A stretch of 64,000 nucleotides of DNA, taken from assembly GCA_016207095.1 (NCBI GenBank), contig JACQQF010000027.1, positions 1 through 64,000 on the forward strand, in the 5' to 3' direction. Positions 18,925 to 28,590 of the stretch are shown piece after piece (the stretch's first letter is position 1; each line of letters begins with the position of its first letter). The notes under the pieces were generated by a model, which saw only the letters and a list, made by a program, of their open reading frames with translations, ran no database searches and was not told the DNA's origin. Position numbers and translations under genes: made by a program. The stretch is from Candidatus Methylomirabilota bacterium. GTDB lineage: Bacteria; Methylomirabilota; Methylomirabilia; Methylomirabilales; Methylomirabilaceae.

Positions 18925-19488
18925 TCAAAATGAGATTGGTTCCGGCTCCTCCTCGAGATCGCGGATCAGGATCACCAGGTCCTGAGGCCGGCCCGCTCGG
19001 TCCTTGACGTGACGGTACAGGACGGCCGCCCGCTCGAAGCCAAGATGACGGAAGGCAGCCAGTGCGGCCTGTTGACCGCCGGTCAGCTCCACGACCAACC
19101 GTTCCAGCTTGAGGCCCTTGCCGATCTCGAGCAGCTCCTTGACCAGCAAGCTGCCAAGCCCTTTCTGCCGATACCGCGAATCGATCACCAGCCGCACCTT
19201 TCCCAAGTGGCGGGTCCAGCCCAACCTCCGCCGATGCAGCGTCGCGTCCCCGACCACCCGCCCATCGACCAGTGCCAGGAGCGGCAAGACCCGTTCGTAG
19301 TCCAGCTCGTCCACCCAAGACTGAATGGTCGCCGGTTTCGAGACATCATCCCTCAGGAAGAGGCGGTCTTCCTTCGGGACCCTTTGGAAGAACTCGTAGA
19401 GGGCATGCTGGTCCTTTTTCACCATCAGCCTCAGCGACACCTGAGTGCCATCGCGGAGTTTCGCGCGCTTGGGGTACCGTTTGATCAT
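18925..19488 (-). CDS. GNAT family N-acetyltransferase
   Basis: VRLVIDSRYRQKGLGSLLVKELL motif; start chosen at MIKRYPKRAKLRDGT by analogy with paralogs. Confidence 0.85.
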   Translation of the reverse strand: MIKRYPKRAKLRDGTQVSLRLMVKKDQHALYEFFQRVPKEDRLFLRDDVSKPATIQSWVDELDYERVLPLLALVDGRVVGDATLHRRRLGWTRHLGKVRLVIDSRYRQKGLGSLLVKELLEIGKGLKLERLVVELTGGQQAALAAFRHLGFERAAVLYRHVKDRAGRPQDLVILIRDLEEEPEPISF

Positions 19489-19519
19489 AACGACCCTCCT
19501 CGTCAATCTTCCATCAGCA

Positions 19520-20104
19520 TTAGAAGTAGTACCAGTCAGGGAGAAGCGCGGTGGACACATCCAAGACCATCACGACCAAGTCCTGATACCTGCCGCCCTG
19601 GTCCTTCACGATCCCCGGCAGGACCGCCACCTGCTCAAAGTTAAACCGCCGAAACGCCCGGATCGCCGCCGTCTCCTCCGCGACTATTTCGGCGACCAGC
19701 TTTTCCAGCCCCGCGTCGGCCGCGATAAGGATCAACTCTTCCAGCATGTGGCTCCCGAGGCCCTTGCGCCGGTAGGCCGGATCGATGACAAGTCGCACCT
19801 CGCCCACGTGCTTCAGCCAGCCGCTGCTCCGGCGATGCAGGGTCGCGTCCCCGACAATCTTCCCGTTGACTTCGGCCAGCAGGGGAAGCACCCGCCCGTA
19901 GTTGATATCCTTGAGCCAGGAATCGATCACCTCTCGCTTCGACACGTCGTGCTTCAGGAACTTTCGATCCTCCTCCTGGATTCGCGCGAAGAATTCATGA
20001 AGCCCCTCCCGGTCGTTGTGGGTCATCGTCTTCAATACCACCTTGGTCCCGTCCTTGAGCACAGTGGTCTTTGGGTACTGATCCTCGATTCGCTTCTCGC
20101 TCAT
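19520..20104 (-). CDS. GNAT family N-acetyltransferase
   Basis: VRLVIDPAYRRKGLGSHMLEELI motif. Confidence 0.85.
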   Translation of the reverse strand: MSEKRIEDQYPKTTVLKDGTKVVLKTMTHNDREGLHEFFARIQEEDRKFLKHDVSKREVIDSWLKDINYGRVLPLLAEVNGKIVGDATLHRRSSGWLKHVGEVRLVIDPAYRRKGLGSHMLEELILIAADAGLEKLVAEIVAEETAAIRAFRRFNFEQVAVLPGIVKDQGGRYQDLVVMVLDVSTALLPDWYYF

Positions 20105-20123
20105 GTTCCCTCCTTGTTCGCAG

Positions 20124-20546
20124 CTACACGGCGGCGGAGAGGACGGGGTATCCGGCCTTCTCGATCGCCTTCACGGTCTCTTCAGGGTCATCGGTCTCAA
20201 TCCTAACGATCAGGACCTTGCGTTCCTCTCCTCTGTACGTTGCCCCGGCGGTCATAATGCTCGCAATGTCACCCGCCCGCTCCCTCACGATATCGCCTAT
20301 GGCGTACAGAGCGGCTGGGGTATCCTCCACCACAATCTCCACCCGCGAGACCGAGAGGTTCGTGGCAGGTGACGGCGAGACGCGCTTCAGATCGCGATCG
20401 GTCAGGATCCCCACCAGCCTTCCGCCCCTCACGACCGGGAGGTGCCGGATCTTGTGCTGGCGCAACAGCCGCGAGGCCTCCAGAATGCCGGTCTCCGGGC
20501 TGATCGTAATCGGATCGCGCTTCATCCGGTTCTCTACTAACATCAT
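20124..20546 (-). CDS. CBS-domain protein with C-terminal ACT-like half
   Basis: IRHLPVVRGGRLVGILTDRDLKRV; second CBS repeat not apparent. Confidence 0.75.
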   Translation of the reverse strand: MMLVENRMKRDPITISPETGILEASRLLRQHKIRHLPVVRGGRLVGILTDRDLKRVSPSPATNLSVSRVEIVVEDTPAALYAIGDIVRERAGDIASIMTAGATYRGEERKVLIVRIETDDPEETVKAIEKAGYPVLSAAV

Positions 20547-20818
20547 GCCTCTCCTTCTTCCAGATCTCGCTCGGCCGCCTGCCGCTCACAATGTCTCAGG
20601 TACAGCTCGCAACAGGCATGCTCGGCCGTCGTACATAGCTCGCGAAACTCCTCGACGGTTACGACCCTCAGTCCCCCCTTACGTGAGGCCAAGCAGTAAC
20701 CCTCGATCGTATACCGGGGAATCTGCTTGGCCCGCTGTAGATACGGGCACGACGGACTTTGCCTGTCCACCCCGCCCTCGACAGACGGCGCCTCCGGGTT
20801 CCAGAGTGTTTTCATCAC
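20543..20818 (-). CDS. Small cysteine-containing hypothetical protein
   Basis: 91 aa, overlaps neighbours by 4 nt on both sides (operon-like). Confidence 0.6.
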   Translation of the reverse strand: MMKTLWNPEAPSVEGGVDRQSPSCPYLQRAKQIPRYTIEGYCLASRKGGLRVVTVEEFRELCTTAEHACCELYLRHCERQAAERDLEEGEA

Positions 20819-21426
20819 CTTTCCTTCCCAGGCCGATAGCCTCGCCGATCCACGCCCAGAGATATTTCCACCTGCCCACTCGGAAATACTCCAAGAAACC
20901 TCACCAGCCGTTCCACGGCCTCCGCGACAGTAAGTTGCTCGGTATCAAGCACGAGCTCGGGATGGAGGGGCGGCTCGTACGTCTCATCGACGCCCGGGAC
21001 GGTCGATCCTTCCCGACCCGCCTGCCCGTAGACATCCTGTGGGGCGAAGCTCCCGCGCCGGTCCCTCGCCCGCTCCCGGCACTTGGCCAACGAGGCGCGC
21101 AGGTGGATCTCCGCGAAATGGGGGATCATGGCGCGGGCCAAGTCACGGAATCGCCGCCTGTGGCCGGTCGCATCGATGATCACCCTGACGCCCTCCTCAT
21201 AGAGCAGCAATGCCATATAGGCCAGGGCGCGGTACACCACCTCGCGTTCCTCCGAGGTATAGCGCGGCGAGGGCGTCACAACCCTCCGTATCTCGTCGAG
21301 CTCCAACACCCGCACCCTGACGCCGATCGCCATCAGGCGAGCAGCGGCCTCACGTGCCACGCTGCTCTTGCCGCTACCCGGAAGTCCTGTGAGCCAGGCG
21401 ACCCATACCATGACGACATCATTCAT
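20815..21426 (-). CDS. cysC: Adenylyl-sulfate kinase-like P-loop kinase
   Basis: WLTGLPGSGKSSVAREA Walker A and APS-kinase-like architecture. Confidence 0.75.
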   Translation of the reverse strand: MNDVVMVWVAWLTGLPGSGKSSVAREAAARLMAIGVRVRVLELDEIRRVVTPSPRYTSEEREVVYRALAYMALLLYEEGVRVIIDATGHRRRFRDLARAMIPHFAEIHLRASLAKCRERARDRRGSFAPQDVYGQAGREGSTVPGVDETYEPPLHPELVLDTEQLTVAEAVERLVRFLGVFPSGQVEISLGVDRRGYRPGKER

Positions 21427-22535
21427 GCCAGATAGCGATTGAGATCCCTGTAGTCAAACTGCTCGACTCGGAGCATCGCCTGCACGAATCGAAAGAGCTT
21501 CAGCCGCACCTCTTCCGAGAGGTTGGGATACCAAACCGGGCTGGCAATGACCAGGGCGCGGAAGACATAAAACGGGGGGATCACCTGGTTCAGCTCCTGA
21601 TCCTGGGTCCGATCAAGGTAGTCGCCGTAGAATCGATCGTACAGCTCCGTGAACGGCGCCTCCATTTTGCCGCGCCGCAGCAGCGAGAAGAAGATATAGT
21701 TGATGCTGAGGGCCGCGACATCATCGGCCGGCTCCCCCCATTCTCCCCGGCTCCTATCGAGCAACGTGAAGTCGGTCCCCTCCCGGAAGAGGATGTTCCA
21801 GGGGTGAAAGTCGCCGTGGACGATGCTGAGGCGCTTCACCTTCTCCTTCAGGTGATGCCGCCAGGCGAGACAGCCGGCCTCGACGACGTACTGTTGCTTG
21901 GCCGGGAGCAACGGGTAATCTGCCGGGTAGCCATCCAGGATCCCCATGATCCCTTCTCCGTGGCCGAGCAGATCGCGAGTCCGTCGGAAGTAGAGCTGCA
22001 CGTCGTGACCTTTCCGCGCATGGATCTTCGCCAGATAGGCCGACAGCGCGCCGGTCCGATCGAGGTCCAGAGATGTCGTCGTTCCCTTGCGGCGGATCCG
22101 TTGAAGATCCGCGCAGTACGACGCGCCCTCCACCTTTTCCATCAGGAGGAAGAACTCCTCGGCGCCCCCGGCCGATCGCAACTCACCCTCCCGCGTGATG
22201 AAGCCGACGTCGAGGCTCTTGACGTGGCGTGGCAGTCTCCCGTAAGCGTCATGCGCCCAAATCAGCGCCCCTGCCCGGTCGGCGAAGTGATCGTGGCCGA
22301 AGCCGGACCCGACCCGCATGGTGGAAAGGACGTAGGACCGCGGAACGCCGTCGAGGAGAAGGTCAATCTGGATCGGCCGCCCGTAGCCAAACGCCTTGGG
22401 GTCGCCGGTCCCTCGCGCCCCAGACTCCCTCGGATCGGCCGTCGGTCCATCGATCCCCAGCGGCCGAAGCGCCCGCACCTCAACGGAGCCGGCGAGGGCG
22501 GCCTCGAGGTACCAGGTCAGTGCATCGCGGCGCAT
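21423..22535 (-). CDS. Aminoglycoside phosphotransferase-family kinase
   Basis: IVHGDFHPWNILF motif. Confidence 0.8.
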   Translation of the reverse strand: MRRDALTWYLEAALAGSVEVRALRPLGIDGPTADPRESGARGTGDPKAFGYGRPIQIDLLLDGVPRSYVLSTMRVGSGFGHDHFADRAGALIWAHDAYGRLPRHVKSLDVGFITREGELRSAGGAEEFFLLMEKVEGASYCADLQRIRRKGTTTSLDLDRTGALSAYLAKIHARKGHDVQLYFRRTRDLLGHGEGIMGILDGYPADYPLLPAKQQYVVEAGCLAWRHHLKEKVKRLSIVHGDFHPWNILFREGTDFTLLDRSRGEWGEPADDVAALSINYIFFSLLRRGKMEAPFTELYDRFYGDYLDRTQDQELNQVIPPFYVFRALVIASPVWYPNLSEEVRLKLFRFVQAMLRVEQFDYRDLNRYLA

Positions 22536-22546
22536 CGTTGTCCCTC

Positions 22547-23005
22547 TCACCTCTTCTTCTTCGGCTTGACACCCTTGCCTTGGGGTGGCTTCACGGTCAA
22601 GACCGGGCAAGGGGCGTAGCGAACCACCCGTTCCGCAACGCTGCCAAGAAAGGCATGAGCTAAGCCGGTCCGCCCGTGGGTCCCCATCACGATCAGATCG
22701 ATCTTCTCCTTCTCCGCAAGCTTCGTAATCTCCTGGTACTCCGCGCCGACCCGCACCTCGGGGTGGAAGCTCACCTGTGTCTCGGCTGTTTTTTGCATCA
22801 GCTTTTTCAGGTTCCTCTCAGCCCGCTTGACCAGCCCATCAAGGACCCGCCCGATATCGAACTCAGGCATCTGCGGGGGAAAGTAGACCACATGCAAGAG
22901 GTAGAGCTCTGATCCAAAGTCGCGTGCGAAGGCCAGCGCATACAGGAAGGCATACTCGGAATTCTCCGAAAAGTCCGTGGGAAACAGAATCCGTTTCATC
23001 TCCAT
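22547..23005 (-). CDS. Universal stress protein UspA
   Basis: KRILFPTDFSENSEYAF ... LIVMGTHGRTGLAHAFLGSVAERVVRYAPCPVLTVK. Confidence 0.93.
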   Translation of the reverse strand: MEMKRILFPTDFSENSEYAFLYALAFARDFGSELYLLHVVYFPPQMPEFDIGRVLDGLVKRAERNLKKLMQKTAETQVSFHPEVRVGAEYQEITKLAEKEKIDLIVMGTHGRTGLAHAFLGSVAERVVRYAPCPVLTVKPPQGKGVKPKKKR

Positions 23006-23140
23006 GCTCCCCTCCCATTCTCGCCCCAGTAGATGCTACCAGTGGACCTCGACAAGCAGGCCTCTGACGCAGTGGGCGTTCACGAAATCATTCTTGCCTC
23101 TCGGAGTTCTGCACACAGTGCGTTTTCATAATCAGTGTAG

Positions 23141-23156
23141 AGCAAGATCAATACCA
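23141..23156 (-). promoter_or_regulatory. Sigma54 (-24/-12) promoter upstream of the uspA operon
   Basis: Minus strand TGGTATTGATCTTGCT. Confidence 0.75.
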
Positions 23157-23488
23157 GATCAACCTACATCGCCCAAGAATCTCACGCCAAGAACCTATTG
23201 ATTCTAAAGGACATATCCCCGTCTATTTCAGCTGGTTCAGGATGCGGCCGTTCGAACGCAAGGTAGGTGGGGCGTCGATGCCACACCTGCAATAGGAAAG
23301 AACTCTTAATTGCTTGAAATTGGGGATTTGACACCGATGGAGCAGCATGCCCCATACCGCGAAACAATGTCTCGATTTATTTCACGGGTGGGAGGGGTGA
23401 TCCTGCACGGCATTTTGAGTTTCAGGATTCGCTGTCGTGACACGAGCGTCACCTCGGGGATGATGGGGGATGGAGGCGGCCTTCTCGA

Positions 23489-24601
23489 TTACAGGGAGCG
23501 CTCCGAGCCGGCCGGAGGCTCTGGGGCGTAGGCGCAGAGCGGATCACTTCCCATGGGGTCGCCCGTCGCGGCGAAAGCGCGGGCCCGTGATCCCCCACAA
23601 ATTCCGTGGAACTCGCAGCGGCCGCACTTGCCGGTGTACCCCTCCACGGCCCTGAGACGGGTGAACAGATCGGAGTGGCGGTAGATCGCCACCGGCGTCT
23701 GTTGGCGCACGTTCCCGGCCGAGACAGGCAGGAACCCGGAGGGATAGACATCCCCGGTGTGCGAAATGAACATGATGCCGTTTCCGTCTCGGATGCCGAA
23801 GCCTCTCCCGATGGCGGTGCGCCGGATGGCGGCCTCGTCAAACCCTTCCGCCCGCATTCGAACGGACGCCACGCGGCGAAAGTGAGGGGCCTCCGTCGCC
23901 TTGATGGCGAACGGGGCAGTCTTGGAGAGGTCGTACAGCCAGTGGTGGAGCACCTCGCACTGGCTGGGCCGGATCTCCCGAAGATCTCGGCCACGCCCCG
24001 TGCCGATCAGATAGAAGAGACTCCACCGCATGATCCCCAGACCCAGGAGGAGCCCGTAGACTTCCGGCAGGCCCGCCACTGTCTCGGCGGTAACCAGGGT
24101 GTTGATCTGAAGAGGAATCCTCGCTTCCCTGATGTAACCTTCCGCCTGCATGGTGGACATGAAGCAGCCCTCCACCCCGCGGAACCGATCGTGGATCTCG
24201 GCCGTAGCACCGTCGATGCTGAGAGACATGCTCTGGACCCCGCTCGCTTTTAAGGAACGGACCGCATCCTCGGTGAGCAACCGGGTTCCGCTGGGAGCGA
24301 CCGAGACCGGGATCCCCAGGCCCACCCCATGCCCCACGAGCTCGAAGAAATCCGGTCGCTTCAGCGGGTCACCCCCTGTCATCACCAGTTGCGGGGGCGG
24401 GTTGCCGAACGCCCGGATCTCTTTGAGGAGGGCCTTCGCTTCACCTGTGCTCAGTTCCCGCGGGTCTCTTCGCTCGATCGCTTCGGCCCGGCAGTGCTTG
24501 CAGGCAAGATCGCAGGCCCGCGTGAGCTCCCAGTAGACAAGCCGGGGAGCATCGGAGAAGACGAGCCTGTCAGGTCCGACTGCATCCATGTCAGATTCCA
24601 A
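23489..24601 (-). CDS. Radical SAM/SPASM protein (TIGR04053-like)
   Basis: ACDLACKHCRAEA motif and C-terminal CGRCEFHGICGGSRARAFA. Confidence 0.85.
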   Translation of the reverse strand: MESDMDAVGPDRLVFSDAPRLVYWELTRACDLACKHCRAEAIERRDPRELSTGEAKALLKEIRAFGNPPPQLVMTGGDPLKRPDFFELVGHGVGLGIPVSVAPSGTRLLTEDAVRSLKASGVQSMSLSIDGATAEIHDRFRGVEGCFMSTMQAEGYIREARIPLQINTLVTAETVAGLPEVYGLLLGLGIMRWSLFYLIGTGRGRDLREIRPSQCEVLHHWLYDLSKTAPFAIKATEAPHFRRVASVRMRAEGFDEAAIRRTAIGRGFGIRDGNGIMFISHTGDVYPSGFLPVSAGNVRQQTPVAIYRHSDLFTRLRAVEGYTGKCGRCEFHGICGGSRARAFAATGDPMGSDPLCAYAPEPPAGSERSL

Positions 24602-24639
24602 TGTAGGTTGTATGGAGAATCAGCGAATTCGCCACTTCG

Positions 24640-25146
24640 TTAAGGCGAGCCGCTCACTCTGAATCCGCTCATGGCGTCGGAAAGCCAGCACTTGCCGACC
24701 TCCTGCGCCTCTTCTCGCCCAGCCTCGAGCGAGGCTCGCAGCACGTCTCCCTCAGTGAGAATGCCAACCAGACGTTCCCCATCCACGACCGGCAGCCCCC
24801 CGATCTTGTGGGCCAAGAGGAGCGCGGCCGCAGCCTCAATCGAGCTCTCCGGCGTCACGCTGATCACTTTTCTGGTCATCACGGCCTGAACCTGCAATGT
24901 ATCGAACAGGCAGGAGAGCTCGTCTGCCTCAAGGCTTCCGGCATGCGCGGGAAGGGCGCGACGGATGTCCCGATCGGTGATGATCCCGACCAGTTTTCCA
25001 TCGCTCACCACCGGGAGATGCCGGACTCTCTTCTTGTCGAGGATGTGCTTGGCCAGGCTCACCCCCTCTTTGGGGCTGATAGTGATGACGTCTCTGCTCA
25101 TTCTATCTTCAACCTTCACGGCTGCTCCTCCCGTCCAGTAGACCAC
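24640..25146 (-). CDS. CBS-domain pair protein
   Basis: VRHLPVVSDGKLVGIITDRDIRRA and IGGLPVVDGERLVGILTEGDVL. Confidence 0.85.
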   Translation of the reverse strand: MVYWTGGAAVKVEDRMSRDVITISPKEGVSLAKHILDKKRVRHLPVVSDGKLVGIITDRDIRRALPAHAGSLEADELSCLFDTLQVQAVMTRKVISVTPESSIEAAAALLLAHKIGGLPVVDGERLVGILTEGDVLRASLEAGREEAQEVGKCWLSDAMSGFRVSGSP

Positions 25147-25310
25147 GAGCCGGGCGCTCGCTACCTAGACAGGCCTTCGCTTCCCACGCTCAGTCGTCAT
25201 GGCGTGAGATAGACCATGCGGTTTCGGCGGTCAATCCGTTCTTCACTCACCGGGCACGGTAGCCACTTCCCCAACAGGGCAGTGGGCCTTGCGACGACAG
25301 CTCAGTGCGT

Positions 25311-26618
25311 TCAGTGGGCCGCAGGGGGTCTCACCCTCCTCCACCAGCTCAAAAGCAACGATTCCAGGCCTCTCCTTTCTCGCCATGAAAGCGCTAGACG
25401 GGATGGTGGTGCGGGGAGCCGAACGCGCCAAGTCCTGCGCCGGTCCTCGAAATGGGGGTCGTGTCCCTGTCGGGCAGAAGCGGGACGGGGATCGTTGCTG
25501 CCTTGTATGTGCCCCCTGGCGGCTAGACCAGTGATGTGGAGGAGAACCTCTTTGTTCAGATCGATCACCTTCGTCTGAGAGAGCTTTGCCCCGGAGGCAT
25601 CATACGAGACCTCGAGGACTGGGCGAAGCGGGCTGTCCTTGTTGGTGGCGACCACCTGCCCCATCTCGTCAGAGCTGAGGCGAACCCAGCTCCCCACCGG
25701 GTAGCACGAGATGGCGTTGAGAAACATCCTGAGGATCGCCCAGGAGAATCGTCCCCGCTCGGTTTCCAGAATCTCCCTCATGGCGTCGAATGGCTCGATC
25801 CCTTGCCGATGCGGACCCCCATGCGTTATCGCCTCATAGATATCGCAGATGCCGATGATCTTGGCGTACTCATGGATCTGATGGCTACGGAGCCCCTTCG
25901 GGTAGCCTGTTCGGCCTTTACGTTCGTGGTGCTGGAGGGCCACATCGGCCAACCATTCCCAGTTCTGGTCGAGCGTTCGAAGGATCTCGTAGCTGTTGAG
26001 GGGATGGGTATTAATCAGGTCACGCTCGTTCTTGGACAGCGGTCCTGGCTTGCTGAGTATGGCCTCGGGAATCCAGGTCAATCCGATGTCATGGAACATG
26101 CCGACGATCGCGAGTTCCGTGAGCTTTGTCAGAGGATAACCCAGCGCGACCCCGAACCTGAGCGCACAGATGGCGACGTTCAGGGAGTGGCGGACTAGGT
26201 CGAGCTTTTCAGGATCGCTGCCGAGAGTTTGCAGTATGAGTGTCCGGGGTCGTGAGAATGAGTTCTTAATGGCCTCTTCCGGACTCTCTTTGGCGACGAC
26301 CCTGGCCAGCCGTTCCGCCATCTCTGCCGCCGGCTCAATGGCAAAGGGTTCGCGGCGCCTCGCGGACTTGAATATGGGCCTGAGGGTCTTTTCGGCGGCG
26401 GCGTATAACTCATCGGAGCTAACATGCGCTGGCGGACCACTCATCGCACGGCGATGCCGGATCCCCTTCTCGTCGAGGGTGTGTTTTGCCACCGTCACCC
26501 CCTCTTTGGGGCTGATGGTGATAACCTCCTTGGTCATCTTCTCGCCGACTCTCATGATTCGTCCTCTTTCCGTCATAGACGTTCGATCTTCTCCACTATC
26601 CGCTACCCTCTTCAGCAC
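25311..26618 (-). CDS. HD-GYP domain protein with truncated N-terminal CBS fragment
   Basis: HSLNVAICALRFGVALGYP, GMFHDIGLTWIP, HHERKGRTGYPKGL HD-GYP motifs; N-terminus VITISPKEGVTVAKHTLDEKGIRH is CBS-like. Confidence 0.8.
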   Translation of the reverse strand: MLKRVADSGEDRTSMTERGRIMRVGEKMTKEVITISPKEGVTVAKHTLDEKGIRHRRAMSGPPAHVSSDELYAAAEKTLRPIFKSARRREPFAIEPAAEMAERLARVVAKESPEEAIKNSFSRPRTLILQTLGSDPEKLDLVRHSLNVAICALRFGVALGYPLTKLTELAIVGMFHDIGLTWIPEAILSKPGPLSKNERDLINTHPLNSYEILRTLDQNWEWLADVALQHHERKGRTGYPKGLRSHQIHEYAKIIGICDIYEAITHGGPHRQGIEPFDAMREILETERGRFSWAILRMFLNAISCYPVGSWVRLSSDEMGQVVATNKDSPLRPVLEVSYDASGAKLSQTKVIDLNKEVLLHITGLAARGHIQGSNDPRPASARQGHDPHFEDRRRTWRVRLPAPPSRLALSWRERRGLESLLLSWWRRVRPPAAH

Positions 26619-26739
26619 CTTCTCCCCGCCTTCTGATCCAGTGGGCCACCCGCAGAGCTGGCGGCGACCAAGCGATCATTCACCTACGCACGGTAACGTC
26701 TCGGCGGTAAAACACCTGCCACCGGTTCTGGCCATCGAT

Positions 26740-27024
26740 TCATTCTCGCTCTCCCGGGACGTTGGCCACTTCCCCAACAGGGCAGTGGGCCTTCCGACGA
26801 CAGCCTAGTGCGTTCATGGGGCCGCAGGGGGTCTCACCCTCCTCCAAAAACTCGACAGCAGGGATTCGAATCCGCCCCTCTCTCGCGAGCTCCGTGAGCC
26901 AGTAGATAGCGCAGCACTCGGACACATCGAAGCGAGCAGCAAGGTCAGCCGGCGTTGCCGTGTGGCGCTTCCGTAAGAATTCCAGATACTCCCCTTCGAT
27001 CTCCTCCTTCCAGCCGGGGATCAT
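26740..27024 (-). CDS. Small HTH-like protein with C-terminal Cys/His motif (CGPMNALGCRRKAHCP)
   Basis: 95-aa-class ORF with HTH-like N-terminus; C-terminal motif duplicated at 25.25-25.35 kb. Confidence 0.55.
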   Translation of the reverse strand: MIPGWKEEIEGEYLEFLRKRHTATPADLAARFDVSECCAIYWLTELAREGRIRIPAVEFLEEGETPCGPMNALGCRRKAHCPVGEVANVPGERE

Positions 27025-27272
27025 GGTTCCACCTCCTCACGGTCAGGCCATCATCAAAGCCCCCTCCCACGAACCTCTGAACCACCTCAGCCGTTTACCC
27101 TTTCACGCGGCTCGATAGAAGGCGGCAAGGTGAACTGTGCGTAAACTGATAGAGATGGCCCCTGTTCCCGGAAAGAACCTCATCTTCTCTGAAAATACCC
27201 ATCTGAGGAACCTGTTACCCATCGCCGCGTCCTGTTCAATCGCGAAATAGTCTTGGCTCGTCGGCTCACGCC

Positions 27273-28253
27273 CTACTTCGCCTTCGACAGGGGCGCAGCG
27301 TGTCCTCCGTGGGATGCTGACTTCCGCGCCTCGGTCACCACTGGGACCAGGAGGCCACCCGGGTACTGCCCGTCGTTGGTGACGTGGGGGACAACGTGAC
27401 AGTGAAAAAGCCAGAGCCCGGGGTTGGTCGCGGCAAAAACCAGATCATACCGTTCGCCGGGCCCGATGAGCAGGGCGTCCTGTTCCTGAGGCACCTTGAT
27501 GCGACGGCCGTCCCGGTGGGTGACGACGAACGAATGACCATGTAAGTGCATAGAGTGGGCCTGATACCCTACATTGATCATCCGGACACGCACCTTCTCT
27601 CCCCGCAGCAACTTGATGGGCTCTACACCAGGAAACGCCTTTCCATTCACGGTGAAGTAATTAGCCTGGTGGATCATGGCGGGGTGGGCCATCGCCTCGT
27701 GCCCGCCGTTGTCGTTGATGTACCAATCGTCGATCAGCAGCACCGTCTCCTTGTCCACTTTGGGCTCGCCCCGCTTGTCCTTGGGCTCAACAATCAAGAC
27801 CCCCACCATCCCCATATCGATATGTTGGGGGGAGTTGACGTGACAGTGGTACATGTGGGTCCCCGCCGGGTCGGCCACGAACTCATAGGTGTGCGTTTCC
27901 CCAGGCTTGACCTCAAGGTGGCTCAGGTGGCCATACGCGACGCCATCCATCTCGTTGGAGACGTTCAACCCATGGAAGTGCAGGGTGTGGTTGGAGGTGT
28001 GGTTATTGGTGAAGAGTACCCGCACCAGATCCCCCTCCGTGACCCGCAGGGTGGGGCCTGGGACTTTCCCGTTGAACGCCCACGCCTGGATCTTCGGTCC
28101 GCCGGGGTAGAATTCGTGCTCCGTCTCTGCGACGGCGATGGAGAATTCTTTCACCGGCCGCTTCGGGGCGGCCTCCGTCCTCTGAATGCCGCCCAGAATG
28201 AACAGAGCGGCGAGAACCACTGTCAACCAAACGCGACTTCTCAATACCTGCAT
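27273..28253 (-). CDS. Two-domain multicopper oxidase
   Basis: HFHGLNVSNEMDG, GTHMYHCHVNSPQHIDMGM, HSMHLHGHSF, LFHCHVVPHVTNDG copper motifs; signal peptide. Confidence 0.88.
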   Translation of the reverse strand: MQVLRSRVWLTVVLAALFILGGIQRTEAAPKRPVKEFSIAVAETEHEFYPGGPKIQAWAFNGKVPGPTLRVTEGDLVRVLFTNNHTSNHTLHFHGLNVSNEMDGVAYGHLSHLEVKPGETHTYEFVADPAGTHMYHCHVNSPQHIDMGMVGVLIVEPKDKRGEPKVDKETVLLIDDWYINDNGGHEAMAHPAMIHQANYFTVNGKAFPGVEPIKLLRGEKVRVRMINVGYQAHSMHLHGHSFVVTHRDGRRIKVPQEQDALLIGPGERYDLVFAATNPGLWLFHCHVVPHVTNDGQYPGGLLVPVVTEARKSASHGGHAAPLSKAK

Positions 28254-28322
28254 GGCAACCTCCTTGATAACGAAGGGATGCGAATCCCGATCTGACTAAT
28301 GGTCGTCCCCTCGTCAGCGAGA

Positions 28323-28338
28323 GGCAATTGAGATGCCA
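28323..28338 (-). promoter_or_regulatory. Sigma54 (-24/-12) promoter upstream of the multicopper oxidase
   Basis: Minus strand TGGCATCTCAATTGCC. Confidence 0.78.
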
Positions 28339-28590
28339 AGGGAGCTGGTTTGGAGCCGAAGGCAAGGAAAAACCGAAAGGGAGCGTGAGTTTTTAGATAG
28401 ATAGCGAGAAGGTAAGCTTATCCCGAAGGACTGTCGAAGCGATAAGAGCCCCTTCTAGCTGAGGCAGGCATTCCGCAATGACTGACAGAGAAATCCCAAG
28501 AACATAATGATAATGGCATCTTATGCTGATGGGGCAGCCGCTCCCCTAGCTTCAATAAGATTCCACAATGCGTGAGGCTGTAGAGCCAGC

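Noticed and set aside
11218-20104. Sigma54 promoters upstream of other stress genes (GNATs, P-ATPase, Lon, PEPS)
   Set aside because: Read upstream regions for GC-N10-CC(A) with conserved flanks; found none as good as the four reported.
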